From the NCBI RefSeq assembly GCF_036021035.1, contig NZ_CP107930.1, positions 5,170,006 through 5,234,005 of the forward strand: a stretch of DNA of 64,000 nt, read 5' to 3'. The position numbers and the translations under genes were made by a program. Source of the DNA: Kineococcus sp. NBC_00420. Its GTDB lineage: Bacteria > Actinomycetota > Actinomycetes > Actinomycetales > Kineococcaceae. This document shows positions 24,246-34,109 of this stretch, piece by piece; position 1 is the stretch's first letter; each line of letters opens with the position of its first letter. Below the pieces are notes generated by a model. It saw only the letters and a list, made by a program, of their open reading frames with translations. It made no database searches and was not told the DNA's origin.

Positions 24246-25031
24246 ATGACCCGCACCCCGCTGATCGCCGGGAACTGGAAGATGACCCTGGACCACCAGC
24301 AGGGCACCCTGCTGGTCCAGAAGCTGGACTGGACGCTGAAGGACGCCAGGCACGACTACTCGGCCGTCGAGGTCGCCGTGCTGCCCTCCCACACCAGCCT
24401 GCGCACGGTGCAGACGCTGATCGAGGGGGACAAGCTGTCCCTCAAGCTCGGCGCGCAGGACGTCTCCGAGCACGACTCCGGGGCGTACACCGGTGAGGTC
24501 TCGGGCGCGATGCTCGCCAAGCTCGGCGTCGCCTACGTGGCCGTCGGGCACTCCGAGCGTCGCCAGTACCACGGCGAGGACGACGCGGTCGTGCGGACGA
24601 AGACGGCGAAGGCGCTGGCCAGCGGGCTGACCCCGATCGTCTGCGTCGGCGAGGCCCTGGAGATCCGCAAGGCCGCGCAGCACGTCGAGTTCACGGTCGG
24701 GCAGGTCACCCAGGCGCTCACCGGGCTCACCGCGGAGCAGGTCGCCGGTCTCGTGCTGGCCTACGAACCGGTCTGGGCGATCGGCACCGGCGAGGTCGCG
24801 ACGCCCGAGGACGCCCAGGAGGTCTGCGCCGCGCTGCGCGCCGCCGTGGCCGAGCAGTTCGACCAGGCGACCGCGGACGCCGTGCGGGTCCTCTACGGCG
24901 GCAGCGTGAAGCCCGCGAGCATCGCGGCCATCATGAAGCAGCCCGACGTGGACGGTGCGCTGGTCGGCGGGGCCAGCACCGACGCCGGGGACTTCGCCGC
25001 GATCGTCCGCTTCCGCGACCACCCCGCGTGA
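24246..25031 (+). CDS. tpiA: Triosephosphate isomerase
   Basis: 261 aa TIM barrel that interconverts dihydroxyacetone phosphate and glyceraldehyde-3-phosphate. Catalytic residues are in family motifs: Lys in AGNWKMT, His in [12 protein letters not shown], and Glu in [12 protein letters not shown]; the phosphate loop is [11 protein letters not shown] start with GAAGGA 6 nt upstream. Likely co-transcribed with pgk. Confidence 0.96.
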   Translation: MTRTPLIAGNWKMTLDHQQGTLLVQKLDWTLKDARHDYSAVEVAVLPSHTSLRTVQTLIEGDKLSLKLGAQDVSEHDSGAYTGEVSGAMLAKLGVAYVAVGHSERRQYHGEDDAVVRTKTAKALASGLTPIVCVGEALEIRKAAQHVEFTVGQVTQALTGLTAEQVAGLVLAYEPVWAIGTGEVATPEDAQEVCAALRAAVAEQFDQATADAVRVLYGGSVKPASIAAIMKQPDVDGALVGGASTDAGDFAAIVRFRDHPA

Positions 25032-25062
25032 CGAATCTGCGGGAACACCGCCAGTGATGGCT

Positions 25063-25068
25063 TAGGCT
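25063..25068 (+). promoter_or_regulatory. -10 element of secG
   Basis: TAGGCT, then 7 nt, then GTG 25076; a second GTG two bases earlier is out of frame. Confidence 0.55.
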
Positions 25069-25075
25069 GACCGGT

Positions 25076-25327
25076 GTGAGCGTGCTCCGCATCGTGCTGC
25101 AGGTCATCCTGGGGATCTCCAGCTTCCTCCTGACGCTGTTGATCCTCCTGCACAAGGGCAAGGGGGGTGGGCTGTCCGACATGTTCGGTGGCGGCGTGAC
25201 GACGAGTCTCTCCGGCTCGAGCATGGCCGAACGGAACCTCAACCGCTTCACGGTCGGTCTGGGACTGGTCTGGTTCGCCACGATCGTCACCCTCGGCCTC
25301 GTCGAGCGGTTCACCAACGAGTTCTGA
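25076..25327 (+). CDS. secG: Protein-export membrane protein SecG
   Basis: 83 aa subunit of the SecYEG translocon. Two membrane helices (about residues 3-22 and 56-76) flank the conserved loop LLHKGKGGGLSDMFGGGV followed by SLSGSSMAERNLNR. Length and motifs are typical. It appears to have its own leaderless promoter. rbpA follows 55 bp downstream. Confidence 0.95.
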   Translation: MSVLRIVLQVILGISSFLLTLLILLHKGKGGGLSDMFGGGVTTSLSGSSMAERNLNRFTVGLGLVWFATIVTLGLVERFTNEF

Positions 25328-25382
25328 CCGGCCAGCACCGCAGCACGGCATCCACCGAGACTGAAGCAGGAAGAGGACCGAC

Positions 25383-25733
25383 GTGGCAGGTGGCAACGCC
25401 ATCCGGGGCAGCAGGGTCGGCGCGGGCCCCATGGGCGAAGCGGAACGCGGGGACACCGCGCCCCGCATCCGCATCTCCTACTGGTGCGCCAACGGGCACG
25501 AGACGAAGCCCAGCTTCGCCGAGGAGTCCGGGGTCGAACCGCCCGAGACCTGGGACTGCCCGCGGTGCGGGTTCCCCGCCGGCACGGACCGGGCCAACCC
25601 GCCCGCTCCGTTGAAGAACGAGCCGTACAAGACGCACCTGGCCTACGTGAAGGAACGTCGCTCCGACGCGGACGGCGAGGCCATCCTCAACGAAGCGCTC
25701 GACTCCCTGCGGGCCCGCGGTCTCATCCGCTGA
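25383..25733 (+). CDS. rbpA: RNA polymerase-binding protein RbpA
   Basis: 116 aa actinobacterial transcription factor that binds the principal sigma factor and stabilises the open promoter complex. Order: an N-terminal tail with GGNAIRGSRVGAGPMGEAE that reaches into the active-site region, a zinc-ribbon-like core (YWCANGHET, DCPRCGFPAG; three Cys and one His), a basic linker and the C-terminal sigma-interaction helices (DGEAILNEALDSLRARGL). GTG start with AAGAGGA upstream. A large hairpin follows the stop. Confidence 0.96.
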   Translation: MAGGNAIRGSRVGAGPMGEAERGDTAPRIRISYWCANGHETKPSFAEESGVEPPETWDCPRCGFPAGTDRANPPAPLKNEPYKTHLAYVKERRSDADGEAILNEALDSLRARGLIR

Positions 25734-25742
25734 CCTGTCGAA

Positions 25743-25785
25743 CGAGAGAAGGCCCCCTGCGGTTCCCGCAGGGGGCCTTCTCTCG
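25743..25785. terminator. Bidirectional terminator between rbpA and pgl
   Basis: Perfect 19-bp stem (25743-25761 with 25767-25785) and a 5-nt loop. It sits between convergent genes and is the longest perfect hairpin in the first half of the window. Confidence 0.9.
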
Positions 25786-25796
25786 TCCTCGGTGGT

Positions 25797-26540
25797 TCAG
25801 AGGTCGGAGGCCGCGGCCTCGTCGACGAGCCAGAGCGTCCGCTCGGTCCCAAAGACCCCCGCCGCGGGGGTCTCGGAGACGTCGCCGGCCGCGACCCCCC
25901 GGGCCACGGCGGCCGCCTTCTCGGCCCCGGCCGCCACGAGCCAGACCTGGCGGGCGCGGGCGATGGCCCCGAAGGTGAACGACACCCGCAGCGGCGGCGG
26001 CTTCGGGGACTCCCGGACCCCGACGACGCTGGAGTCGTCGCGACCCAGCCCGGGGTGGTGCGGGAACAACGACGCGACGTGACCGTCGGGCCCCATCCCC
26101 AGGAGCAGGACGTCGAACGCGGGCACCTCGGCCCCGCCCCCGAAGGCCAGCAGCTCGGCCGCGTAGCGGGCCGCGGCCGCGTCGAGGTCGTCCCCGTCCG
26201 GACCGTCGGTGGCTGGCGGCAGGTGCACCGTGGCCGGGTCCAACGGCAGCACGTCGAGCAGTGCGTCGGCGGCCTGGGTCGCGTTGCGCTCCGGGTCACC
26301 GGTCGCGAGGAACCGTTCGTCGCTCCACCACAGGTGGACGCGGGACCAGTCGACGCTGTCGCGCGCGGGGGAGGACCCCACCGCGGCAAGCGCCTTGCCC
26401 CCGATGGTGCCGCCCGTGAGCGACACGTGCGCGATCCCGCGTTCGGCCTGGGCGTCCGCGATGGCCGCGAGCAACCGGCCGGCCGTCGCGGCGGCCAACA
26501 GGTCCGGCGTCGCGTGCCGGACGACGAGCGCCCGGGTCAC
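25797..26540 (-). CDS. pgl: 6-phosphogluconolactonase
   Basis: 247 aa, NagB-like fold. It hydrolyses 6-phosphogluconolactone in the oxidative pentose phosphate pathway. Typical motifs: VSLTGGTIGGKAL (the phosphate-binding strand-loop), VHLWWSDERFL, NATQAADALL and LLLGMGPDGHVASLFPHHP, which carries the catalytic His. GTG 26540 overlaps the TGA of opcA (GTGA). It is the last gene of tkt-tal-zwf-opcA-pgl. Confidence 0.94.
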   Translation of the reverse strand: MTRALVVRHATPDLLAAATAGRLLAAIADAQAERGIAHVSLTGGTIGGKALAAVGSSPARDSVDWSRVHLWWSDERFLATGDPERNATQAADALLDVLPLDPATVHLPPATDGPDGDDLDAAAARYAAELLAFGGGAEVPAFDVLLLGMGPDGHVASLFPHHPGLGRDDSSVVGVRESPKPPPLRVSFTFGAIARARQVWLVAAGAEKAAAVARGVAAGDVSETPAAGVFGTERTLWLVDEAAASDL

Positions 26541-27691
26541 GCCGTGGCCTTCTTCGCGACGGCCCGCTTGCGCGGAGCCGCCTTCTTGGCCGCCGGGGTG
26601 GGGCTGACCGGTGCCGCGAGCGTCAGGTCCCCGCTGCGTTCCGGCTCCGGCGGGGCGCCCTTCATGCTGCGCGAGACCTTGGCCGACTGCTGCTCGGCGG
26701 CGGCCTGGCGCTTCGCGGCGGCCGCCGGGGTCGAGAGCTTGCCGGCGGTCTGCGCGTCGCGGACGGACATGACCTTCTTGTTGACCTGGGGCAGGCCGTC
26801 GGCCAGGACCTCGCCGTAGACGTCGTCCGGGTCGAGACGGCGCAGCTCCTCGGACAGGCAGTCCTTGACCAGCCGACGCGCCAGCGACAGCCGGCGGTCG
26901 GGCTGGCCGGGCTGGGTGAGGGTGGCGACGCTCTGCTCCGGCCGGATGAGTTCCACCGCACCGGACTTGCGCTCCAACCGGACGCTCTGCACCCCGGTCC
27001 CTCGCTTGGTGCGGGCCCGTACGACGGGCGCCTTGAGCTTCGCCGCGAGCCACGCCGCGAGGAGTTCGGTGCTGGGGCTGTCCGGGGCACCGGCCACCGT
27101 GATCGAGGTGACCGGCTCGTAGGGCGGCTGGTCCAGCGCGGCCGCGAGCAGCGCACGCCAGTTGGTCAGCCGCGTCCACGCCAGGTCGGTGTCACCGGCC
27201 CGGTAGCTGGTGCGGCGGGAGTCCAGCGCCTTGGCCGGGTCCCTCGCCTCCGCGGAGTCGGTGATCCGGCGCTGCGCGATGGCCCCGATGGGGTCGGTGC
27301 GCAGGTCGTCGGGCGCGGTCCCGGGCCAGTACGCCACGATCGGCGCGTCGGGCAGCAGCAGGGAGACGATGGTCGTCTCCCCGTGCTCGACGAGCGGGCC
27401 GTAGGCACGCAGCACGATGACCTCGCTCGCGCCGGCGTCGCCGCCGACGCGGATCTGGGCGTCGAGGCGGGCCGCACCGCGCTTGTTGCCGCGAGCCAGC
27501 ACGAGCACCCGGCACGGGTGCTCGCGGCTGGCCTCGTTGGCCGCCGAGATGGCGTCCTCGGCGTGGGCGTCGTCGGTGATGACGACGAGGGTCAGGACCC
27601 GGCCGAGCGCGACGGCCCCGCCGGAGTCCCGCAGGTCGACCATCGCCTTGTTGATGGCGCTGGTCGACGTGCTGGGCAGGTCGATGATCAC
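26537..27691 (-). CDS. opcA: Glucose-6-phosphate dehydrogenase assembly protein OpcA
   Basis: 384 aa. OpcA supports assembly or redox activation of G6P dehydrogenase in cyanobacteria and actinobacteria. The domain covers about residues 1-320 (IIDLPSTSTSAINKAM start; EHPCRVLVL, GPLVEHGETTIVSLLLPDAP shortened here to EHGETTIVSLLLP, VAYWPG). The C-terminal 65 residues are a Lys/Ala/Pro-rich tail (PAAKKAAPRKRAVAKKATA) that is longer than in most homologues and looks like a basic histone-H1-type tail. GTG 27691 is chosen from AGGAG 5 nt upstream. zwf ends 22 bp before it. Confidence 0.92.
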   Translation of the reverse strand: MIIDLPSTSTSAINKAMVDLRDSGGAVALGRVLTLVVITDDAHAEDAISAANEASREHPCRVLVLARGNKRGAARLDAQIRVGGDAGASEVIVLRAYGPLVEHGETTIVSLLLPDAPIVAYWPGTAPDDLRTDPIGAIAQRRITDSAEARDPAKALDSRRTSYRAGDTDLAWTRLTNWRALLAAALDQPPYEPVTSITVAGAPDSPSTELLAAWLAAKLKAPVVRARTKRGTGVQSVRLERKSGAVELIRPEQSVATLTQPGQPDRRLSLARRLVKDCLSEELRRLDPDDVYGEVLADGLPQVNKKVMSVRDAQTAGKLSTPAAAAKRQAAAEQQSAKVSRSMKGAPPEPERSGDLTLAAPVSPTPAAKKAAPRKRAVAKKATA

Positions 27692-27713
27692 ATCAGCTCC
27701 TGGTGGGTCTGGC

Positions 27714-29255
27714 TCACGGGCGCCGCCACTGCCGGCCGGACCGTTCGAGCATGGCGTCGGCCGAGGCGGGACCCCAGTTGCCCGACGCGTAGGGCTCGGG
27801 CTTGCCGTTCTTGGCCCAGAACTGCGTGATCGGGTCCAGGACCTTCCACGACAGCTCGACCTCGGTGTGGCTGGGGAAGAGCGGCGGGTCACCCAGCAGC
27901 ACGTCGAGGATGAGGCGTTCGTAGGCCTCGGGGCTGGACTCGGTGAAGGCGTGGCCGTACCCGAAGTCCATGGTCACGTCGCGCACCTCCATGGCCGTCC
28001 CGGGGACCTTCGACCCGAACCGCATGGTGATGCCCTCGTCGGGCTGCACCCGGATCACCAGGGCGTTCTGCCCGAGTTCCTCGGTGGCGGTCTTCTCGAA
28101 GGGCAGGTGCGGGGCGCGTTTGAAGACGACCGCGATCTCGGTCACCCGGCGCCCGAGCCGCTTGCCGGCCCGCAGGTAGAACGGGACCCCCGCCCAGCGG
28201 CGGGTGTCGATCTCGAGCTCGATCGCCGCGAACGTCTCCGTCGTCGAGGTCGAGGGGATCCCGTCCTCGTCGAGGTAGCCCTTGACGAACTCCGAACCCT
28301 GCCAGCCCGAGGCGTACTGGCCCCGGGCCGTCGACTTCGCGATGTCCTTGGCCGGACGCACGGCGGAGAGGACCTTGGCCTTCTCCGCGCGCAGGTCGGC
28401 GGCGTCGAAGGAGACGGGCTCCTCCATCGCGGTCAGCGCCAGGAGCTGCAGGAGGTGGTTCTGGATGACGTCGCGGGCGGCGCCGATCCCGTCGTAGTAC
28501 CCCGCGCGGCCACCGATGCCGATGTCCTCGGCCATGGTGATCTGCACGTGGTCGACGTGGTTGGCGTTCCAGAGCGGCTCGAACATCTGGTTGGCGAAAC
28601 GCAGCGCCAGGATGTTCTGGACCGTCTCCTTGCCGAGGTAGTGGTCGATGCGGAACACCGAGTCCGGCGGGAACACGTTCTCGACGACGGCGTTCAGCTC
28701 GCGCGCCGACTTGAGGTCGTGCCCGAAGGGCTTCTCGATGACGACGCGTCGCCACTGGTCGCCGTGCTGGGCGCTCAACCCGCTGCGCGCCAACTGCTTG
28801 GCGACGACGGGGAAGAACCGCGGCGGGATCGACATGTAGAACGCGTGGTTCCCGCCGGTACCGCGGACCCGGTCGAGGTCGGCGACGGTCGTGGCGAGCT
28901 GGTCGAACGCCTCGTCGTCGTCGAACTCACCGGGGACGAACCGGAAGCCCTCGGCGAGCTGGGCCCACACGGACTCCCGGAAGGGGGTCCGGGCGTGCTG
29001 GCGCACCGAGTCGTAGACGATCTTGCCGAAGTCCTGGTCGACCCAGTCGCGACGGGCGAAACCCGTCAGCGCGAAACCGGGGGGCAGCAGGCCCCGGTTC
29101 GCCAGGTCGTAGATCGCGGGCATGAGCTTCTTGCGCGCGAGGTCACCCGTCACGCCGAACATCACCATGCCGCACGGACCGGCGATCCGCGGGAGCCGAC
29201 GGTCCCGCGGATCGCGCAGCGGGTTCTCCGCGTGCGTCACCCGCGTCGGACTCAC
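27714..29255 (-). CDS. zwf: Glucose-6-phosphate 1-dehydrogenase
   Basis: 513 aa. It oxidises glucose-6-phosphate to 6-phosphogluconolactone and makes NADPH. Motifs: [15 protein letters not shown] (coenzyme fold), [11 protein letters not shown], and the substrate and catalytic site [13 protein letters not shown]. Length is standard. The GTG at 29255 overlaps the tal stop codon (GTGA), giving translational coupling; opcA follows. Confidence 0.96.
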   Translation of the reverse strand: MSPTRVTHAENPLRDPRDRRLPRIAGPCGMVMFGVTGDLARKKLMPAIYDLANRGLLPPGFALTGFARRDWVDQDFGKIVYDSVRQHARTPFRESVWAQLAEGFRFVPGEFDDDEAFDQLATTVADLDRVRGTGGNHAFYMSIPPRFFPVVAKQLARSGLSAQHGDQWRRVVIEKPFGHDLKSARELNAVVENVFPPDSVFRIDHYLGKETVQNILALRFANQMFEPLWNANHVDHVQITMAEDIGIGGRAGYYDGIGAARDVIQNHLLQLLALTAMEEPVSFDAADLRAEKAKVLSAVRPAKDIAKSTARGQYASGWQGSEFVKGYLDEDGIPSTSTTETFAAIELEIDTRRWAGVPFYLRAGKRLGRRVTEIAVVFKRAPHLPFEKTATEELGQNALVIRVQPDEGITMRFGSKVPGTAMEVRDVTMDFGYGHAFTESSPEAYERLILDVLLGDPPLFPSHTEVELSWKVLDPITQFWAKNGKPEPYASGNWGPASADAMLERSGRQWRRP

Positions 29256-30373
29256 TGGGCGTCGACCTGCGTCTTCACTCGCTCCAGCTCGTCGGTGACG
29301 GTGGTGAGCAGCTCGCCCCAGCTCTTCTCGAACTTGTCGAGACCGTCGGTCTCGAGGAACTCGACGACGTCGGTGTAGGAGACGCCGAGACGCTCGAGGT
29401 CGTCGAGGACGGCCTGGGACTCGCCGTAGGAACCGCGGATGGTGTCCCCGGTGACCTCGGCGTGGTCGATGGTCGCCTCGAGCGTCTTGCCCGGCATCGT
29501 GTTCACGGTGTTCGCGGCGACGAGCCCGGTGACGTAGAGGGTGTCGGGGAGGTCGGGGTTCTTGACCCCGGTCGAGGCCCACAGCGGACGCTGCGCGCGG
29601 GCGCCGGACTCCTTGAGGACCTGCCAGCGCGGGGTCGAGAAGACCTCCTCGTAGGCCTGGTAGGCCAGGCGCGCGTTGGCGAGACCGGCCTTGGACCGCA
29701 GAGCCTTGGCCTCGTCGGTCCCGATCTCCTCGAGACGCTTGTCGATCTCGGTGTCGACGCGGGAGACGAAGAAGGAGGCGACCGACTCGATCTTGGAGAT
29801 GTCGTGGCCGTTCTGCTTGGCCTGCTCGAGCCCGGTGAGGAACGCCTGCATGACGGCGCGGTACCGGTCGAGGGAGAAGATCAGGGTCACGTTGACGCTG
29901 ATGCCCTCGGAGATCGCGGTGGTGATCGCGGCGAGACCTTCGACGGTCGCGGGGATCTTGATGTAGAGGTTCTCGCGGTCGACGGCCTTCCACAGCTTGC
30001 GCGCGGAGACCTCGGTGCCGGCGGTGTCGCGCGCCTGGCGCGGGTCGACCTCGAGGGAGACGCGGCCGTCGAGCCCGTCGGTGCGGTCGAAGACCGGCTT
30101 GAGCACGTCGCACGCCTTGCGGACGTCCTCGGTGGTGATCTGGAAGACGGCTTCCTCGGTGTCGGCGCCGGCGGCGACGAGTTCCTTCACCTGGTCGGTG
30201 TAGCGGTCGCCCTTGCTCAGCGCGCTCGCGAAGATCGTCGGGTTCGAGGTGACGCCGAGGACGCCGGCCTCGACGAGGCGGCCGAGTTCACCGCCGTCGG
30301 TCAGCTCGCGGGAGAGGTCGTCCAGCCAGACCGACACGCCGTGTTCGTGCAGGGTCTCGAGGTTGTTGCTCAT
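29252..30373 (-). CDS. tal: Transaldolase
   Basis: 373 aa, the long type found in actinobacteria. It transfers a dihydroxyacetone unit between sugar phosphates. The Schiff-base Lys lies in LYIKIPAT, and [20 protein letters not shown] and [11 protein letters not shown] are the usual barrel motifs. ATG 30373 has GGAG 7 nt upstream, and is preferred to the in-frame start at 30397. It lies between tkt and zwf. Confidence 0.95.
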   Translation of the reverse strand: MSNNLETLHEHGVSVWLDDLSRELTDGGELGRLVEAGVLGVTSNPTIFASALSKGDRYTDQVKELVAAGADTEEAVFQITTEDVRKACDVLKPVFDRTDGLDGRVSLEVDPRQARDTAGTEVSARKLWKAVDRENLYIKIPATVEGLAAITTAISEGISVNVTLIFSLDRYRAVMQAFLTGLEQAKQNGHDISKIESVASFFVSRVDTEIDKRLEEIGTDEAKALRSKAGLANARLAYQAYEEVFSTPRWQVLKESGARAQRPLWASTGVKNPDLPDTLYVTGLVAANTVNTMPGKTLEATIDHAEVTGDTIRGSYGESQAVLDDLERLGVSYTDVVEFLETDGLDKFEKSWGELLTTVTDELERVKTQVDAQ

Positions 30374-30431
30374 GAGGTGCTCCGTTCCATCGTCCACTGG
30401 GTGGGTGGGCGCCGGGACGGCGCCCGCAGAA

Positions 30432-30462
30432 CCCCGGGGGTCGCAGGTCGCAACCCCCGGGG
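30432..30462 (-). terminator. Hairpin between tkt and tal
   Basis: About 10 bp of very GC-rich stem (runs of CCCC/GGGGG at 30432-30441 and 30453-30462) with an 11-nt loop. It is an intercistronic structure in the pentose phosphate operon, perhaps an attenuator or processing site. Confidence 0.5.
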
Positions 30463-30467
30463 GTGGA

Positions 30468-32561
30468 TCACTGCAGTCCGGCGAGGGATTCCTGCGCCGC
30501 CGAGAACACGACGTCGTCGGTCAGGCCGAACTCGCGGTAGAGCACGCCGGCGGCCGCGGAGGCGCCGTAGTGCTCGATGCTCACGATGCGACCGGCGTCG
30601 CCGGTCAGGTCGTGCCAACCCTGAGCGATGCCGGCCTCGACCGCGACGCGGGCCTTGACCTGCGGCAGCAGGACGGTGTCGCGGTAGGACTGCGGCTGCG
30701 CGTCGAACCACTCGCGGCAGGGCATCGAGACGACGCGCGTCGGGACGCCCGCCTCCTCCAGCTTGGCGCGGGCGCCGACGGCGATCTCGACCTCGGAACC
30801 GGTGGCGATGAGGATCACCGACGGCGTCGCGGTGGAGGACTCGACCAGGACGTAGGCGCCCTTGGCGGTGCCTTCGGCGCCGCCCCAGCCCTCCTGAGAC
30901 CGGTCGAACGTCGGCAGGTTCTGGCGCGAGAGCGCCAGGCCGGCCGGACGGTTCGTCGTCTCGAGGATCGTCTTCCAGGCCCAGGCGGTCTCGTTGGCGT
31001 CACCGGGGCGGACGACGTCGAGGCCGGGGATGGCGCGCAGCGAGGCGAGGTGCTCGATCGGCTGGTGCGTCGGACCGTCCTCGCCGACCCCGATGGAGTC
31101 GTGCGTCCAGACGAAGGTCACCGGCAGCTGCATGATCGCGGCCAGACGCACCGGGGGGCGCATGTAGTCGCTGAAGACCATGAACGTGCCGCCGTAGGGG
31201 CGGGTGCCGCCGTGCAGCGCGATGCCGTTGAGGATCGAGCCCATGGCGTGCTCACGGATGCCGAAGTGCAGCGTGCGCCCGTAGGGGTTGCCGTCCCAGG
31301 TCTTCGTGGTGCGGTTGAGCGGCAGGAAGCTCGGCTCGCCCTTCATGGCGGTGAGGTTGGACTCGGCCAGGTCGGCCGAACCGCCCCAGAGCTCGGGGAG
31401 GGCGCTCGCGAGGGCGCTCAGCGTGTCGCCCGAGGCCTTGCGGGTCGCGACGGACTTGCCGGCCTCGAAGACGGGCAGCGCCTTCTCCCAACCGGCGGGA
31501 AGGGTGCGGGTCCGCATCCGGTCGAAGAGCTCGACGCGGTCGCCGGCGCCCTTGCGCCAGGTGTCGAACGCGCCCTGCCACTCCTCGTGCAGCGTCTTGC
31601 CGCGCTCACGGGCGGCGCGGGTGTGCGCGAGGACGTCCTCGTCGACCTGGAAGGTCTGCTCGGGATCGAAGCCGAGGACCTCCTTGGTCGCCTTGACCTC
31701 GGCCTCGCCGAGCGCGGAACCGTGGGCCTTGCCGGTGTTCTGCGCGTTGGGCGCGGGCCACGCGATCAGGGTGCGCAGCACGATGATCGAGGGCTTGGAG
31801 GTCTTGGCCTTGGCGGCCTCGATCGCGGCGTGCAGACCGGCGACGTCCTCGGTGTAGGGACCTTCGCCGCCGTTGGTCCAGTCGATGGTCTGGACGTGCC
31901 AGCCGTAGGCCTCGTAGCGTTTGCCGGTGTCCTCGCCGAGCGCGATCGCGGTGTCGTCCTCGATGGAGATGTGGTTCGCGTCGTAGATGACGACGAGGTT
32001 GCCCAGTTCCTGGACGCCGGCGATCGCCGAGGCCTCGGAGGTGACGCCCTCCTGGATGTCACCGTCGGAGGCCAGGACGAAGATGTTGTGGTCGAACGGG
32101 CTCGTGCCCGGTGCGGCCTCGGGGTCGAACAGACCACGCTCACGACGGGCGGCCATGGCCATCCCGACGGCCGAGGCCAGACCCTGACCCAGCGGGCCGG
32201 TCGTCATCTCGACACCGGCGGTGTGTCCGTGCTCGGGGTGCGCGGGGGTCTTCGAACCCCAGGTGCGCAGCGCCTTGAGGTCGTCGATCTCCAGGCCGTA
32301 GCCGGCCAGGTACAGCTGGATGTACAGCGTCAGGCTGGAGTGCCCGCAGGACAGCACGAAGCGGTCACGACCGACCCAGTCCGGGTCGGTGGGGTCGTTC
32401 TGCAGCAGTTTCTGGAACAGCAGGTAGGCCACCGGCGCGAGGCTCATGGCGGTACCCGGGTGTCCGTTGCCGACGCGCTGCACGGCGTCCATCGCCAGGA
32501 CGCGGACGGTGTCTACCGCCTTGTCGTCGAGGTCGCTCCACTCGAGGCTGGGCTGGCTCAC
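30468..32561 (-). CDS. tkt: Transketolase
   Basis: 697 aa thiamine-diphosphate enzyme of the non-oxidative pentose phosphate pathway. Features: N-terminal [19 protein letters not shown], the ThDP/Mg motif from GDIQEG to [23 protein letters not shown] in the pyrimidine-binding domain, and a C-terminal transketolase domain with the IEHYGASA segment. GTG 32561 has the RBS GGGAGGAG 4 nt upstream. It is the first gene of the operon. Its probable -10 (TAGGCT at 32748-32753, minus strand) leaves a leader near 180 nt, unusually long for this window. Confidence 0.96.
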   Translation of the reverse strand: MSQPSLEWSDLDDKAVDTVRVLAMDAVQRVGNGHPGTAMSLAPVAYLLFQKLLQNDPTDPDWVGRDRFVLSCGHSSLTLYIQLYLAGYGLEIDDLKALRTWGSKTPAHPEHGHTAGVEMTTGPLGQGLASAVGMAMAARRERGLFDPEAAPGTSPFDHNIFVLASDGDIQEGVTSEASAIAGVQELGNLVVIYDANHISIEDDTAIALGEDTGKRYEAYGWHVQTIDWTNGGEGPYTEDVAGLHAAIEAAKAKTSKPSIIVLRTLIAWPAPNAQNTGKAHGSALGEAEVKATKEVLGFDPEQTFQVDEDVLAHTRAARERGKTLHEEWQGAFDTWRKGAGDRVELFDRMRTRTLPAGWEKALPVFEAGKSVATRKASGDTLSALASALPELWGGSADLAESNLTAMKGEPSFLPLNRTTKTWDGNPYGRTLHFGIREHAMGSILNGIALHGGTRPYGGTFMVFSDYMRPPVRLAAIMQLPVTFVWTHDSIGVGEDGPTHQPIEHLASLRAIPGLDVVRPGDANETAWAWKTILETTNRPAGLALSRQNLPTFDRSQEGWGGAEGTAKGAYVLVESSTATPSVILIATGSEVEIAVGARAKLEEAGVPTRVVSMPCREWFDAQPQSYRDTVLLPQVKARVAVEAGIAQGWHDLTGDAGRIVSIEHYGASAAAGVLYREFGLTDDVVFSAAQESLAGLQ

Positions 32562-32917
32562 GTGTCTCCTCCCGTGCGAACCAGCTGACCGACCAGCGCC
32601 GGGATGGCGGTGGAGGACCGGCCGTGGTCCGCTCTCTGTCTCCGTCGTTCGTCGCCACCGCGTGCGGTGCGACGTCCCGAGGCGTTCGTCTGTGTGCGGC
32701 TCCTCCGTCCCGACACGACGGGCGCGGCGGGAGGATCACCGAGAGCGAGCCTACTCGTACGGGACTCTGGCGCAGCTCGTGAGGGTGGCGCACCGGGAGT
32801 GCTCAGGGGCCTCGTGCGAGGCACCGTCGCCGACACGGGAGGCGGCGCCGCGTACGACACTGCGTAGCAGCGGCGTAAGCTCGTGCTCGCCCGTTGTCGC
32901 CTCGCCCTGAGGACACT
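32562..32917. other. Divergent intergenic region between tkt and ctaB
   Basis: 356 bp without a gene. For tkt, a minus-strand TAGGCT at 32748-32753 would place the transcript start near 32741, about 180 nt ahead of the GTG; the leader has no recognised riboswitch. For ctaB, a plus-strand TAAGCT at 32876-32881 would give a short leader with an SD. No long inverted repeat or small ORF with a good RBS was found. Confidence 0.45.
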
Positions 32918-33937
32918 GTGACCGTCGCCGACCCGCGTCTGACCGACGCCCCCGCGCACTCCCGGACCAGCTTGCTGGGCCGGCGCCGCAAGGGGCGTCC
33001 TCCGCGTTACCCCCGGGTGGCCGCCTACGTGGCGCTCACCAAGCCGCGCATCGTCGAGCTGCTGCTCATCACGACCATCCCGGTCATGCTCTTCGCCGCG
33101 GGTGGCCTGCCCTCCGGCTGGCTCATCCTGACGACGTTCGTCGGGGGAGCGCTGTCCGCGGGCTGCGCGAACACGCTCAACTGCTACTTCGACCGCGACA
33201 TCGACGCGTTGATGAAACGCACCGAGAACCGACCGCTGGTGACGGGTCTGATCTCGCCGAACCAGGCGCTCGTCTTCGCGACGGTCCTGGGGCTCGCCTC
33301 GACGGCGATCTTCGTCGCGTTCGTCAACGTCCTCTCCGCGGCGCTGGCGCTGCTCGCGATCCTGCTCTACGTCGTGGGCTACACGCTGCTGCTGAAGCGC
33401 CGGACCTCCCAGAACATCGTCTGGGGCGGGGTCGCGGGGTGCATGCAGGTGCTCATCGGCTGGACCGCGGTGCGCGACTCCCTGGACTGGGCGCCCTTCG
33501 TGCTGTTCGGCGTGATCTTCCTCTGGACCCCGCCGCACTACTGGCCGCTCTCGGTGCGCTACCGCGAGGACTACGCCAACGCCGGTGTCCCGATGCTCCC
33601 CGTCGTCGCGAAACCCACGACGGTCTCGCGCCAGATCGTGCTCTACACGATCGCGATGGTGCTCTGCTCGTTGCTGCTGGTGCCGCTCGGGAACGCCGGT
33701 GTCGTCTACGGGGTGGCCGCGCTCGTGCTGGGCGTCGGGTTCCTGGTGCAGACGATCGGGTTGCACCGCAGGGCGACCCGCTTCGAGCGGGAGACCGGGG
33801 GGCGTGACGCCGGAACGCTGGAGCAGCTGAAGCAGATCTCCCCGATGGGGGTCTTCCACGGTTCGATCACCTACCTGACGCTGCTGTCGATCGCCGTCGC
33901 GGTCGACCCGTTCGTGAGCGTTGGTTGGCCGTTCTGA
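32918..33937 (+). CDS. ctaB: Heme O synthase (protoheme IX farnesyltransferase)
   Basis: 339 aa UbiA-family prenyltransferase with eight or nine membrane helices. It adds a farnesyl group to protoheme for cytochrome oxidase. The first Asp-rich motif [20 protein letters not shown] carries the Mg-prenyl-diphosphate site, and [16 protein letters not shown] is the second. A charged N-terminal tail precedes helix 1. GTG 32918 (GAGGA 4 nt upstream) is preferred to an in-frame TTG at 32894. It is divergent from tkt, the usual actinobacterial arrangement. SURF1 (48918) is a functional partner elsewhere in the window. Confidence 0.93.
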   Translation: MTVADPRLTDAPAHSRTSLLGRRRKGRPPRYPRVAAYVALTKPRIVELLLITTIPVMLFAAGGLPSGWLILTTFVGGALSAGCANTLNCYFDRDIDALMKRTENRPLVTGLISPNQALVFATVLGLASTAIFVAFVNVLSAALALLAILLYVVGYTLLLKRRTSQNIVWGGVAGCMQVLIGWTAVRDSLDWAPFVLFGVIFLWTPPHYWPLSVRYREDYANAGVPMLPVVAKPTTVSRQIVLYTIAMVLCSLLLVPLGNAGVVYGVAALVLGVGFLVQTIGLHRRATRFERETGGRDAGTLEQLKQISPMGVFHGSITYLTLLSIAVAVDPFVSVGWPF

Positions 33938-33955
33938 GGGCCTGACCGGACGAAC

Positions 33956-33994
33956 GACGAAGCCGCCGTGGACAGCGTCCACGGCGGCTTCGTC
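33956..33994 (+). terminator. ctaB terminator hairpin
   Basis: Perfect 18-bp stem (33956-33973 with 33977-33994) and a 3-nt loop. GAAC at 33952-33955 and GTTC at 33996-33999 extend it past a single bulged C. Confidence 0.85.
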
Positions 33995-34031
33995 CGTTCT
34001 GGCGCCGCGGCCGCGGTGGGCCGGGCGGGGT

Positions 34032-34084
34032 GGGATCGTTGCCTCCCCGAGGACGCCTGGTGACGTCGGGGAGGCAACGATCCC
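34032..34084 (-). terminator. Second hairpin, facing the ABC permease gene
   Basis: Perfect 19-bp stem (34032-34050 with 34066-34084) and a 15-nt loop, 26 bp beyond the end of the minus-strand permease gene. It probably terminates that operon. Its sequence is unrelated to the ctaB hairpin 38 bp away. Confidence 0.8.
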
Positions 34085-34109
34085 GCGGGCGGGCGGGCGG
34101 GGGCCCGTC

